From positions 62,001-126,000 of the forward strand of contig JADJVJ010000006.1 of assembly GCA_016716625.1 (NCBI GenBank): a stretch of 64,000 nt of DNA, read 5' to 3'. Source of the DNA: Nostocoides sp. Its GTDB lineage: Bacteria > Actinomycetota > Actinomycetes > Actinomycetales > Dermatophilaceae. The notes below the pieces were generated by a model. That model saw nothing but the letters and a program-made list of their open reading frames with translations, did not search any database and was not told the DNA's origin. The translations under genes and the position numbers were made by a program. This document shows positions 35,901 through 44,552 of this stretch, piece after piece. How positions within the stretch are numbered: position 1 is the stretch's first letter; each line of letters starts with the position of its first letter.

Positions 35901-36207
35901 TCCACACCCCGGCCTGCTGGAGCCGGTCAAGGCGGGCGGTAAGGCGCTCGGAGAGCTCGCTGGCGGCCTTGCGGGTGAAGGTGAGCCCGAGGACCTCGTC
36001 GGGGTCGACGTAGCCGTTGGCGACGAGCCAGACCACGCGCGCGGCCATCGTCTCGGTCTTGCCCGATCCGGCCCCGGCGACGACGAGCAGCGGCCGTAGC
36101 GGCGCCTCGATGACCGCGGCCTGTTCCGGGGTCGGGGGGTGCGGCTGGCCGAGGGCTGCGGCGAGCTCGGTGGCGCTCCAACGCGCCGGGTGCGGAAGTG
36201 GGGTCAT
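32749..36207 (-). CDS. adnB: AdnB-like helicase-nuclease subunit (double-strand break resection)
   Basis: A 1152-residue UvrD-type motor with a C-terminal RecB-like nuclease. Motifs include GAGSGKTETMAARV (Walker A), LTFTRKAASEL (Ia), LLDEFQDTSE (II), GDPHQSIYGWRGA (III), TVHASKGLEWD (V) and YVAVTRAR (VI). The nuclease core is visible as GRIDAVF and IIDWKTGRPP (D and DxK). With AdnA it forms the ATP-dependent end-resecting machine of mycobacteria. ATG 36207 overlaps the adnA stop as ATGA. Its last 55 codons overlap the phosphotransferase gene and encode a poly-Ser tail. Confidence 0.92.
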   Translation of the reverse strand: MTPLPHPARWSATELAAALGQPHPPTPEQAAVIEAPLRPLLVVAGAGSGKTETMAARVVWLVANGYVDPDEVLGLTFTRKAASELSERLTARLDRLQQAGVWTPRDPDSALVGMAPTVSTYHAYAGRLVRDHGVRLGVEADSRLLGEAAAWQLAHEAVLAYDGPMDEVTKADSTITAAVLDLAGELAEHLVTLADVQAHLEEVIDALERVPRGEPSSRRTYPAKAREVTQALRERHAILPIVARYAEVKRRRDAMDFADHIALAARLALEFPEIGRGERGRFRAVLLDEFQDTSEAQLRLLQALFVEPGEVVNVTAVGDPHQSIYGWRGASATTLDRFVASFRDPDPAQVLPLSTSWRNDRAVLAAANLLAGPLRQASPVPVRELAARPDAGAGGVLVARLDTLEEEAAYLADWLAAARRPGAGLPLSAAVLCRKRSQFEPVIAALEERGLPVEVVGLGGLLLTPEVADLVALLHVVADPTRGDQLMRILTGPSCRLGVADLDALAAWSRILGRVGARTPEPRAQADRSRVDLAPDSAERSTLAEALDRLPPTGWTGPAGESLSEVGRARLSGLARVLQRLRGSIGISLPDLVTRAEQELGLDIEVAARAEYSPAAARAHLDAFVEVAASFASGADRPTLGGFLAWLDAALAEERGLELGWIERRDDAITVMTVHASKGLEWDLVAIPGLVESTFPVHSGNRSTPHALGWTHAEPTDKGWLGGLGALPHDLRGDRAGRPRFGWDTAATWDDLADELGRYLHSSADYALREERRLAYVAVTRARTAALLTAHIWGSASTPRLTSRFLLEVADGLPGVRRGPWRDLPATDPVPTSPRTAERMSLTWPRPLTSARRDQTIQAAASVHEAGAQSMIVEQPGSEVLDALLAERARAGLQGPTEVDLPAHLSTSALVALARDPQAFAESVRRPMPQPPAAAARLGTAFHAWVEGHYGQAAILDLDDLPGSADDDEGAEPLALLQEHFLASEWASRTPSEIETAVETVIDGVALRGRIDAVFAEEPDPARLLLRWSIIDWKTGRPPRGEDARLRSVQLAAYRLAWCRLRGVPPESVRAGFYYASTGETVFPELLEEAGLVALLPGQASALVSVPSGPATAASSGSSMSSSSSSSSSSSSTRSAGGGVGRGRVGTGCSES
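32815..32860. repeat. GACGAGGAC-type trinucleotide-rich tract shared by two genes
   Basis: Near-tandem 9-base units encode an Asp/Glu run in the phosphotransferase on the plus strand and a run of 12 serines in AdnB on the minus strand. Being a simple repeat, it could change length in steps of three without breaking either frame. Confidence 0.7.
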
Positions 36208-39200
36208 TCGAGCACCCGTCCCTCGGCCAGGGCCGGGCAGGAACTGCGCACCGGACAGAGGCGGCACCAGGTGTCGGGGGTCGCGGTGAAGGTGGCACCG
36301 GCCATGGCTTCCGCGGTGGACTCGACGAGTTCCGCGGCCCACTGCGGGGCCTCGTCATCGACCAGCGGGGGCTGCACCTGCAGGGTGGTGGCGACATTGG
36401 ACGCCTTGCCGAGTTGGAGCAGGGCCGCACCGGCGCTGACCCCGTGGCCCGGGAAGGCCCCGGCCTGAATCGCGAGCTGGTACACGCCGAGCTGGGGATG
36501 GCGGGCCACCTCCGCGGGCCCCGGTTTCGTCGACCCCGTCTTGAGGTCGACGACCCGCAACGCGCCGGCCTGGTCGGCCTCGAGCCGGTCGACCCGGCCG
36601 CGGATGAGCGCGCGACCGAGGGCGACCTCGAGGTCGAGTTCGGTGCCCACCCGGCGCCAGCCGGCGAGAGAGACCTCGGCGGTGTACCGGGCGAGCCGCA
36701 GCACCATCCCGATGGCCTGTTCGCGTTTGCGGTCGGAGAGCCACCCCCGGGGCAGACCGAGCGTTGGCCACCGGTCCAGCACCGCGGCCGTGAGGTTCTC
36801 GCCGTCCGCGTCGTCGCCGAAGTCGTGCGCGATCCCGTGCACGAGACGCCCGATGTCCGCCGACCCGACCCCCGGACCGTCACCGCCACTCGCGGTGAGG
36901 AACCAGCGCAGCTGGCACTGCCCGAAACTCTCCACCCGGGAGGGGGACACGCTGACGGGTATGCCGGGTGCCCGCCGTGGGCGGTCGGTGCTCAGCCCGC
37001 TCGCCTGCCACCATCCGGTCGGCTCGGCGCCGGGAACGCCCTCGCGGGCGAGCCGGGCCAGGGCGTTGACGGCTGGACCCCGGCGGCTGGGGTCGGGGCT
37101 GACCACCTCGCGGCGGAGTTGCGCGACGGCTCCGCGCAGGGTGAGCGGTGGTGCCGGGTCGGTGAACTGCCGGGGGACGCCACCGGGCGGCGGGTCGACG
37201 ACCCCGAGGAACGGGGAGGGCTGTTCATCGAGCGACTGCACCGCCACGACGATGACCTCGCTCGTGGCGCGGGAGAGCGCGACGTGGAAGAGCCGGGTCT
37301 CGTCGTGGCGCACCGCGGTGAGCGCCGCCCGGACCCCGCCGCCGCGGCCGGTGACGAGGTCGACGAGGTCACTCGTGCCGAGCAGCGTGCCACGAACCCG
37401 CTGGTCGGGCCAGACCCCCTCCTGCACCCCGGCGACCGCGACGAGGCTCCACTGGCGACCGGCGGCGGCCGCGGGGGTGAGCACCTGAACGACCTCGGCG
37501 CCGGTGCCGCTCGCGGCCAACGAGTCTCCGGGCACGTCCTCGCCGGCGAGGCGGTCCAGGAAACTCTCCACCGATGCCCCGGGCAGCCGCTCGACGAACC
37601 GGGCAGCGAGGGCAAAGAGGGTGAGCACGGCATCAAGGTCGGCATCGGCCCGCGCGCCCGCAGCACCGCCGGCCAGAGCGGTCGCGCGCCACGACGATGC
37701 CAACCCGCTGGCCTGCCACATCGCCCACAGCACGCTCTCGGCGCCCGCCCCCGGGGTCGACAGCGCGCCGCGCGCGGCGGCCAGGACCCTCCCGACCCGC
37801 CGCGCCGGTGCCCCCTCGGCACCGATATCGGCGAGCGATCCGGGCAGTAGGACGGCCTCGACGAGCAACTCGTCACTGCCCCGTCCGCCTCCGGTCCGCA
37901 GTTCGGACTCGCGCAGAGCCCGCCGCAACCTGCGCAAGGTCACCGCATCGGCGCCCCCGACGGCGGACTGCAGCAGTTCGACGACCACATGCGGCGCGGG
38001 TTCAAGCCCATGGAGCTCGAGGTCGAGAGCGACGGCCAGGGTGTTCAGGAACGGTCGGACGGCGGCCTCGTCCTGGATCGGCACCTCGGCTCGCGGCGGA
38101 GCCACCGGCACCCCGGCGACCGCAAGGGACCTTCGCAGCGCGGCGCTGCGAGAGGCGCCCCGAACGATGACGGCCATCTGCGACCAGGGCAGACCGCGAT
38201 GCAGGTGTGCCTGCCGCAGCCGTTCCCCAATGAGCATCCCCTCTTGCGCTGCGGAGCGCACGATGTATGCCGTGGCGGACCCTCCGGGGTGGGCCGGGCC
38301 GGTGGCCCGGTGGCCGAGTTCCCCCGCGGAACCGATGTGCGCTGCCACCGCGCGGACCGCTCCGTGCACTCCGGCCGAGAGCCGGTGACCGGTGGCGAGG
38401 ACCCGGCGCGGGGCCTGCGGCCAGGTGTCGAGGGCGAGCCGCGGGTCGGCTCCGCGGAAGGTCTGGGTGGCGGAGTCGGGATCGGCGAGGAGGACGAGGT
38501 CCGCAGCGCTGGCCCGCTGCACGGCGAGCAGCAACCGCGCAGCGCTCGGGGTGAGTTCCTGGGCGTCGTCGACGACGACGAGACGCCACCGCGCGACGAC
38601 CTCGTCGGCGCGGGCCGGTTCGCGGTCGAGGACGGCCGCGGCCGCATCGAGGATGCTCGCCGGGTCGTAGGCACCGGCCGCGCTGAGGGCGGTGACCTGC
38701 TCATACTCCTCGAGGACCGCCGCGGCCGCGACCCAGGCCGGTCGGTCGTATTCGCCCCCGAGCCGCTCGAGATCCTCGGGGCCGAGTCCGAGTTCGGCGG
38801 CCCGGATAAGCAGGTCGCGCAGCTCGCCGCGGAAGGAGCGGGTCGGCAGCGCTTCCCGGAGCTCGTTCGGCCACCGCGGCCCGGGGACCTCACCGCTGGC
38901 GTGCCCGGCGAGGATGTCGCGCAGGACGACCTCTTGTTCGGGTCCGGCGAGCAGCCGCGGCGGCGGCTCGCCGCGGCGGGCCGCGTCGCGGCGGAGGATG
39001 CCGAAGCCGAGGGATTGGTGGGAACGAGCGAGCGGCTCGGTGCCGGTTCCGCCGACCCGGGCGGTGACGGCGTCCCGCAGGCGAGCGGCGGCGAGCCGGG
39101 TCGGCGCGAGCAGCAGGCACTCGTCCGGGGTGAGTTCGCCCGTGCGCACCCGGCTGGCGAGGAGTTCCACGGCGACCAGCGACTTTCCGGTGCCGGGGGC

Positions 39201-39305
39201 GCCGAGCACGGTGAGCAGCGGCCCACGATGGTCGATGACCCGCTGCTGAGCGGCATCGAGCACCGGCGCTTCCGCGCGCGCGGGGCGGCGGGTCATGGTG
39301 AGCAC
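36204..39305 (-). CDS. adnA: AdnA-like helicase-nuclease subunit
   Basis: A protein of about 1030 residues, partner of AdnB. It has Walker A GAPGTGKSLVAVELL and a modified motif II VVVDDAQELTP, as in AdnA. The C-terminal nuclease has GRVDRLEAD and VVDLKTGSTKP. It carries an Fe-S-type cysteine set: one Cys in FGQCQLRWF and three in CRLCPVRSSC. These features match AdnA, the weaker motor with an Fe-S nuclease module. The start is GTG 39305 (GGA eight bases before) or ATG 39296. The stop overlaps adnB. Confidence 0.9.
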   Translation of the reverse strand: MLTMTRRPARAEAPVLDAAQQRVIDHRGPLLTVLGAPGTGKSLVAVELLASRVRTGELTPDECLLLAPTRLAAARLRDAVTARVGGTGTEPLARSHQSLGFGILRRDAARRGEPPPRLLAGPEQEVVLRDILAGHASGEVPGPRWPNELREALPTRSFRGELRDLLIRAAELGLGPEDLERLGGEYDRPAWVAAAAVLEEYEQVTALSAAGAYDPASILDAAAAVLDREPARADEVVARWRLVVVDDAQELTPSAARLLLAVQRASAADLVLLADPDSATQTFRGADPRLALDTWPQAPRRVLATGHRLSAGVHGAVRAVAAHIGSAGELGHRATGPAHPGGSATAYIVRSAAQEGMLIGERLRQAHLHRGLPWSQMAVIVRGASRSAALRRSLAVAGVPVAPPRAEVPIQDEAAVRPFLNTLAVALDLELHGLEPAPHVVVELLQSAVGGADAVTLRRLRRALRESELRTGGGRGSDELLVEAVLLPGSLADIGAEGAPARRVGRVLAAARGALSTPGAGAESVLWAMWQASGLASSWRATALAGGAAGARADADLDAVLTLFALAARFVERLPGASVESFLDRLAGEDVPGDSLAASGTGAEVVQVLTPAAAAGRQWSLVAVAGVQEGVWPDQRVRGTLLGTSDLVDLVTGRGGGVRAALTAVRHDETRLFHVALSRATSEVIVVAVQSLDEQPSPFLGVVDPPPGGVPRQFTDPAPPLTLRGAVAQLRREVVSPDPSRRGPAVNALARLAREGVPGAEPTGWWQASGLSTDRPRRAPGIPVSVSPSRVESFGQCQLRWFLTASGGDGPGVGSADIGRLVHGIAHDFGDDADGENLTAAVLDRWPTLGLPRGWLSDRKREQAIGMVLRLARYTAEVSLAGWRRVGTELDLEVALGRALIRGRVDRLEADQAGALRVVDLKTGSTKPGPAEVARHPQLGVYQLAIQAGAFPGHGVSAGAALLQLGKASNVATTLQVQPPLVDDEAPQWAAELVESTAEAMAGATFTATPDTWCRLCPVRSSCPALAEGRVLE

Positions 39306-39356
39306 GAGGGGATTCCATCACGTGCCACCGACAACCCGTCGAGGGGGTGCGCCGCA

Positions 39357-39410
39357 GTCAGGACGCCGGGGTCAGGACGCCGGGGTCAGGACGCCGGGGT
39401 CAGTACGTCG
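39357..39410. repeat. 14-base tandem repeat between adnA and moeZ
   Basis: GTCAGGACGCCGGG occurs three times in a row (39357-39398) followed by a degenerate unit (GTCAGTACGTCGGC). The last unit contains the moeZ stop codon. It occupies most of the 94-base gap; no other signal was found there. Confidence 0.75.
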
Positions 39411-40581
39411 GCAGGGTCGGGTCCACCTCGGCAACCCACGCGAGCACCCCACCCCGAACCGAGACCGCGTCGACACCGGCCGAGCGCAGCAGGCGGACCG
39501 CCTCGGCGGACCGCGACCCGGACTTGCAGTAGACGTGGACAACCGCCCCGGGGTCCATCGGCGGCAGCGCACCCCCGCGAAGATCCGCAAGCGGGAACGG
39601 CGCCCCGCCGGGGATGGCGACGATGTCCCGCTCGGCCTGCTCCCGAACGTCGAGCAGCAGGGCCCCGCCGGTCAAGGCCCTGGCCAGGTCGGTGGCGGAG
39701 ATCTCCGGCACCTGGTCACCGGGCGTGGTGGACGGCTGACTCCTTGCCGCGCCATCCTCGTCCGCACCGTCGTCGGCGCCGACGTCCAGAGCGGCGGACG
39801 GGCGGCGCGAACGGCAGACGGCGCAGTCCCGGGCCCGGCGCACCGGGACCGAGGCCCAGGTCATGGCGAGGGCGTCATGGACGAGGAGCCGGCCGATGAG
39901 CGGCTGCCCGATCCCGGTGATGAGCTTGACGACCTCGGTGGCGAGCACTGATCCGATCGAGGCGCAGACCGCGCCGAGCACTCCCCCGACGCTGCAGGAG
40001 GGTGCCAGTTCCGGCGGCGGCGGGCTCGGGAAGACGCACGCATAGCACGGGCCCGCAGGCGGCGCCCAGACGCTGACCTGCCCGTCGAAGCGATACACCG
40101 ACCCCCAGACGTGTGGGATTCCCAGCTCAGCGGCCGCCGCCCCCACGGCATACCGGGTGGCGAAGTTGTCGGCTCCGTCGACGACGATGTCGTATGCCGT
40201 GAGCAACCGGTGCGCCGAGGCCGGGGTGAGCCGTTCCTCGTGGCGGACGATGTCGACATGCGGGTTGGTGTCGGCGACCCGGTCTGCCGCCGAGGCCACC
40301 TTGGACCGGCCGACATCGGAGGTGCCGTGCACGATCTGGCGCTGCAGGTTGGTCAGTTCGACGGTGTCGTCATCGAGAATGCCCAGGGTGCCGACGCCGG
40401 CTGCCGCGAGATAGAGCAGCACTGGCGAACCGAGTCCGCCGGCGCCGACGACGAGGACTCGGGCCGTCCGCAGGCGCTCCTGCCCGGTCCGCCCCACCTC
40501 CGGGAGCAGCAGGTGCCGCGCGTACCGGGTCACCTCGGACGCGCTGAGCGCGCCTCGGTCGCAGGAGTCCGTGGCAGCCAT
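39400..40581 (-). CDS. moeZ: adenylyltransferase/sulfurtransferase MoeZ (ThiF-E1 plus rhodanese)
   Basis: A 393-residue two-domain protein that adenylates and then thiocarboxylates small sulfur carriers (MoaD, CysO, ThiS types). The E1 domain shows VVGAGGLGSPVLLYLAAAG and DDTVELTNLQRQIVHG. Zinc-binding pairs CYAC and CAVC are present. A C-terminal rhodanese domain carries HVYCKSGSRSAE with the catalytic Cys. An acidic linker joins the domains. ATG 40581 begins at homology. moaE lies elsewhere in the window (20552). Confidence 0.92.
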   Translation of the reverse strand: MAATDSCDRGALSASEVTRYARHLLLPEVGRTGQERLRTARVLVVGAGGLGSPVLLYLAAAGVGTLGILDDDTVELTNLQRQIVHGTSDVGRSKVASAADRVADTNPHVDIVRHEERLTPASAHRLLTAYDIVVDGADNFATRYAVGAAAAELGIPHVWGSVYRFDGQVSVWAPPAGPCYACVFPSPPPPELAPSCSVGGVLGAVCASIGSVLATEVVKLITGIGQPLIGRLLVHDALAMTWASVPVRRARDCAVCRSRRPSAALDVGADDGADEDGAARSQPSTTPGDQVPEISATDLARALTGGALLLDVREQAERDIVAIPGGAPFPLADLRGGALPPMDPGAVVHVYCKSGSRSAEAVRLLRSAGVDAVSVRGGVLAWVAEVDPTLPTY

Positions 40582-40689
40582 GCCTGGCAGCCTAATGGGG
40601 CTGCATCGTCTCGTTCCGGGCTCGATCTGGGGTGGGAGGCTGTGGCCGAGCCATCGGTCGGTGAACACTGTTCCAGCCTGAGACTCTTG

Positions 40690-42095
40690 GGATCTCTACG
40701 CCTAGATCGTGTCCTGACCGGTGGGTAGGTCGCCCGTTGAGTGCTGATGGGATGTCGTGCCCCGCTGGTGGTGGTGAGCACTGATCCATTAGGTCGCTGC
40801 CATGGGCGGTCTCGGCTCATCGAAGAGGTTCGTCATCGCGTCGAGGAGGTGATCGGGTTGATCTTCGTTGGCAATGACTGGGCTGAGGATCACCACGACA
40901 TTCATGTCATGAACACCGAGGGAAGAAGCTCGCCGTACGGCGTTTCCCGGAAGGAGTGGCTGGGGTCAGCGGCTTCCACGCGTTGATCGCGCAGCACGCC
41001 GAAGACCCAACGGAAGTGGTGGTCGGGATCGAGACTGATCACGGCTTGTGGGTCGCATCGCTGGTCGCGGCCGGGTACCGGGTGTACGCGGTCAACCCCA
41101 AAGCCGTGTCCCGCTACCGCGACCGGCACCACGTCGGCGGCGGGAAGTCCGACGCCGCGGACGCCAAGGTCCTGGCGGACCTGGTCCGCACCGACGCCCA
41201 CAACCACCGGGTCGTGGCCGGCGACACCGAGCAGGTGCAGGCGGTCAAGGTGCTGGCGCGGGCCCAGCAGGCACTGGTGTGGTCCCGCAACCGTGAGGTC
41301 AACCGGCTGCGGAATGCGTTGCGGGAGTTCTATCCCGCCGCGCTGGTCGCGTTCGAGGACCTGCACGGCAGGGACGCCTTGGCCCTCCTGGGCCGGGCCC
41401 CGGACCCGGTCACCGCCGCCCGCCTCACGGTCTCCCAGGTCAAGGCCGCCCTGCGCGCCGGCGGGCGTCGACGAAACCTGGACCTCACCGCCGAGAAGAT
41501 TCAGGCCGTCCTGCGCACCGAGCAGCTCCACGCCCCAGCCGCGGTCGCGGCCGCCTACGCGGCCGTGGTCAGAGCGCAGGTCGGTGTCATCACCGCCCTG
41601 AACACCCAGCTCGCGGCCCTCGAGGCGCAGCTGGAGCAGTCTTTTGAGCAGCACCCGGACGCCGACATCATCCTGTCGCTTCCAGGCCTAGGAGACATCC
41701 TCGGCGCCCGGGTGCTCGGCGAGTTCGGGGACGACCCCGGAACGCTTCGCTGATGCCCAGTCTCGCAGGAACTACGCCGGCACCTCACCCCTGACCGTCG
41801 CCTCCGGCAAGAAGCGCGCCGTCCTGGCCCGGCACGCCCGCAACCAGCGCCTCTATGACGCGATCGACCAGTGGGCCTTCTGCTCCCTGCAGGCCAGCCC
41901 AGGCGCCCGCGCCCTGTACGACACCCGACGAGCTGCCGGCCACACCCACCACCAAGCACTCCGCTCCCTCGGCAACCGCTGGGTCGGCATCCTCCACGGC
42001 TGCCTCAAACACCGCACCCCCTACAACGAACACACCGCCTGGGCACACCGCCAACCCGCAGCCGCTTGACACGCAACGACCCTGGGATATCTAGG
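40690..42095 (+). mobile_element. IS110 family insertion sequence, decayed (ends approximate)
   Basis: An IS110-type transposase gene is preceded by about 150-170 noncoding bases and followed by a short tail. GGGATCTCTA near 40693 and GGGATATCTA near 42085 are similar subterminal sequences close to the probable ends. IS110 elements lack classical inverted repeats, so the ends cannot be fixed by eye. The upstream noncoding stretch (about 40700-40848) is where IS110 elements encode their bridge RNA. Confidence 0.6.
40849..42069 (+). pseudogene. IS110 family DEDD transposase, two frameshifts
   Basis: GTG 40849 (after GAGGAG) opens VIGLIFVGNDWAEDHHD, the DEDD N-terminus. The frame shifts near 40920 (GAGGG-AAGAAG, one base missing) into KKLAVRRFPEGVAGVSGFH and continues to LPGLGDILGARVLGEFGDD. 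It shifts again near 41738 (CCCCGGAACGC, one base extra) into ERFADAQSRRNYAGTSPLT, which runs to the TGA at 42067-42069. Restoring both gives a normal length of about 405 residues with the Transposase_20 domain. It is probably inactive unless the indels are sequencing errors. Confidence 0.85.
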
Positions 42096-42215
42096 CGCTC
42101 GTGGCGCGCAGCCCACCCACGAGCCGCATCGCGCGCCCGGCGAGCGGCGTTCTCTAGGATGGGTTGCAGAGACGCCCCCGACCACCCCCACCCCCAGCAA
42201 GGATCGGCAACCTCC

Positions 42216-42836
42216 ATGACGACCAACGCGCCGCCGCGTGGCGCACGCATGCCTCGTTCCGAGCGGCGGGCGCAGCTCCTCGATGCCGCCCAGTCGGTCT
42301 TCGTCGCCCAGGGCTACCACGCTGCCGCGATGGACGACATCGCCGAACGGGCTGGAGTGTCCAAACCCGTTCTCTACCAGCACTTCCCAGGAAAACTCGA
42401 GCTGTATGTGGCACTTCTCGACGCCCAGTGCAGCACCCTGGAACAGCTCGTCAAGGACGCCCTGGACCAACCGCACGCCTCCAACCGCGACAAGGTCGAG
42501 GCGACCGTGACGGCGTACTTCGACTTCGTCACCCGCGAGGACGCCGCGTTCCGGCTCATCTTCGAGTCCGACCTCACCAGCGTCCCCCAGGTGCGTTCCC
42601 GGATCGAGGACCTGAGTATGGCGTGCAGCGAGGCGATCGCCGAGGTCATCACCGCCGACTCCGGCCTCGATGCGGAGCGCGCCCTGCTCATCGGGACGGC
42701 CCTGGCCGGGCTGGCCCAGGTGACCGCCCGCCATTGGTTGGCCCAGGCCGACGCCGTCTCCAAGGACGAGGCCGCCGGCATTATCACCCGGCTCGCCTGG
42801 CGGGGCATGGGTGGCCTGCCTCGCGCCGAGGCCTGA
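42216..42836 (+). CDS. TetR family transcriptional regulator
   Basis: A 206-residue regulator. HTH domain about residues 12-60 (RRAQLLDAAQSVFVAQGYHA, ERAGVSKPVLYQHF). The C-terminal domain is of the type followed by DUF3107 in the conserved mycobacterial TetR-TB9.4-ferritin-like-rhlE region. A TAGGAT -10 candidate lies about 63 bases upstream and AAGGATC is a possible ribosome binding site. Targets are unknown; its position beside the IS110 element may have altered its promoter. Confidence 0.88.
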   Translation: MTTNAPPRGARMPRSERRAQLLDAAQSVFVAQGYHAAAMDDIAERAGVSKPVLYQHFPGKLELYVALLDAQCSTLEQLVKDALDQPHASNRDKVEATVTAYFDFVTREDAAFRLIFESDLTSVPQVRSRIEDLSMACSEAIAEVITADSGLDAERALLIGTALAGLAQVTARHWLAQADAVSKDEAAGIITRLAWRGMGGLPRAEA

Positions 42837-42921
42837 GAACACCGCGCGGAACACGGCATACCCTCGGCGCGGTTAGCCTGGGGGCAGTCACCCGCCCCCC
42901 TTCGTGGAAGGACCCCCCGCA

Positions 42922-43143
42922 GTGGACGTCACCATCGGCGTACAGAACGTCGCCCGTGAGATCACCCTCGAGACCGACGCGAGCCCGGACGAGGTCGCCG
43001 CGGCCGTCGATGCCGCCCTCGCCGGCGGAGTGCTCCGGCTCACCGACACCAAGGGCCGCCAGGTGCTCGTCCCCGGGACGGCGATCGGGTGGGTTCAGGT
43101 CGGGTCCACCGACAAAGGTCGGGTCGGTTTCGGGCTCGCCTGA
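42922..43143 (+). CDS. DUF3107 small protein (TB9.4-like)
   Basis: A 73-residue protein of the actinobacterial DUF3107 family: VDVTIGVQNVAREITLETD start, then VLRLTDTKGRQVLVPGTAIGWVQVG. Function unknown. GTG 42922 follows GGAAGGACC. A TAGCCT -10 candidate lies at about 42871, so it can be transcribed independently of the TetR gene. Confidence 0.85.
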   Translation: MDVTIGVQNVAREITLETDASPDEVAAAVDAALAGGVLRLTDTKGRQVLVPGTAIGWVQVGSTDKGRVGFGLA

Positions 43144-43282
43144 CTTGCGCAGGCACCCCGATCGGGACGCGACACGCGCGCGCGACCGGGGCCGGCTTAG
43201 CGGGAATCAGCGCCCGGTGGTGCGCTACCGTGGCAGTGAGCTCGGTCGTCCCGAGCCCACTGTCCTGATCTAAGGAGCGTTC

Positions 43283-43585
43283 ATGAACGAGCTCGTCATG
43301 GCCACCAGCTGCGCCCCCAGTGGCCTCACCGGCTGGCTTGGCACCATCATCTTCGGCGCCGTGATCGGTGTGCTCGCCCGGGCCGTCCTGCCCGGCAAGC
43401 AGTCGATCTCGATGGCGATCACCGTCGTCATCGGTGTGATCGGCGCCCTCCTCGGCTACTGGCTCTCCGGCCTGCTCGGCGTCTGCGCGACCTCGGGCAT
43501 CGACTGGACCCGTTGGCTCATCAGCATCGTCGTGGCAGCCGTCCTCGTCGTCGCCTACGGTGCGGTGACCGGCAAGAAGGCCTGA
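43283..43585 (+). CDS. GlsB/YeaQ/YmgE-type small membrane protein
   Basis: A 100-residue protein with three hydrophobic segments rich in Gly (GTIIFGAVIGVLARAVLPG, ITVVIGVIGALLGYWLSG and WLISIVVAAVLVVAYGAV). This is the pattern of the transglycosylase-associated/GlsB stress family, whose role is poorly known. AAGGAGCG precedes the ATG. A very strong UUCG-loop terminator follows. Confidence 0.88.
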   Translation: MNELVMATSCAPSGLTGWLGTIIFGAVIGVLARAVLPGKQSISMAITVVIGVIGALLGYWLSGLLGVCATSGIDWTRWLISIVVAAVLVVAYGAVTGKKA

Positions 43586-43620
43586 CCTCAGCACCCGCAG
43601 CCTCGGGCTTGGCCCGAGGC

Positions 43621-43668
43621 AACAGCACAGATCCCCCCGGAGTTCGCTCCGGGGGGATCTGTGCTGTT
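43621..43668. terminator. 22-bp perfect hairpin with TTCG loop
   Basis: Arms 43621-43642 and 43647-43668 are fully complementary around TTCG. It lies between the convergent GlsB-like and ferritin-like genes and probably ends both. Confidence 0.9.
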
Positions 43669-43707
43669 GTCGCTCGGGAAGTGTCAGACGGTCAGGCCGT
43701 CAAGCCC

Positions 43708-44385
43708 TCAGGCCGTCAGACCCAGGCGGGCCATCCGCTCGCGGTGCTTTTCGGTGAGCCGGGTGAACATCGCACCGACCTCCATGAGGTCGTGGTCACC
43801 GCCGACGAGAAGAGTGCTCATCGCCGTCCGAGTGGCGGCCACCTCCTGGCCGTGCGAGAGCGCCTCGCCGAGGAGCCGACGGCCCCAGAGCGCCAGCCGC
43901 CCGGCCGCGGTGGGGTCGGCCCGGATGGCGTCCCGGATCACCGCCACGACGAACTCCGACTCCCCGCCATCCTCCAGAGCATGGTTCATCACGGCCTGGG
44001 TCTGTTCGTCGACGAACCCGGCCATCTCGCGGTAGAAGTCCTTGGCGATCCCGTCCCCGACATAGGCCTTGAGCAGCCCCTCGAGCCAGCCCTTGGGCGC
44101 GGTCCGGTCGTGGTAGGCCGCGAAGGTCGCGACGAACGGCGTCATCGCCTGCTCCGGATCGACCCCCATCTCGCGCATCCGCTCCAGCAGGTTGGCGAAC
44201 TGGCGGTACTCCGCGGCCGCTAAACCCGCGAGGTCGGCCTTGAGCCGCAGGGTCGGCGCCAGGTCGCTGTCCGCCGCCATCCGGGTGAACGCGGTCAGCT
44301 CGCCATACGCGAGCACCCCGAGAAGGTCGGTGATCGCCGCCCGGTAGGCGGGGTCGTCGGCGCGGGGCGAGTGTGTGGGGACCAT
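43708..44385 (-). CDS. ferritin-like fold protein (MiaE-like)
   Basis: A 225-residue all-helical protein of the actinobacterial ferritin-like/MiaE_2 group (Rv3210c-like). Acidic and His residues for a di-iron site are seen in YGELTAFTRMA, AAAEYRQF and FYREMAGFVDEQTQ. Activity is unknown; a tRNA or lipid hydroxylase role is possible. It is divergent from rhlE. TATGCT lies 8 bases before the ATG, indicating a very short 5' leader. Confidence 0.8.
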   Translation of the reverse strand: MVPTHSPRADDPAYRAAITDLLGVLAYGELTAFTRMAADSDLAPTLRLKADLAGLAAAEYRQFANLLERMREMGVDPEQAMTPFVATFAAYHDRTAPKGWLEGLLKAYVGDGIAKDFYREMAGFVDEQTQAVMNHALEDGGESEFVVAVIRDAIRADPTAAGRLALWGRRLLGEALSHGQEVAATRTAMSTLLVGGDHDLMEVGAMFTRLTEKHRERMARLGLTA

Positions 44386-44552
44386 GGTCCCGCAGCATAA
44401 CGAGTAGACTGCCGCTATCCACGGTGCCCGGTCGGCACGACTAGCCAGCACTCAGGGGGATCGCTCCCCACGGTGCACACCCGAAGACCTCCGATCGGCT
44501 CCTCCTTACGCCACCCGAGCCCGGGTCGGCGGCCGATCGAAAGTGACGACCT

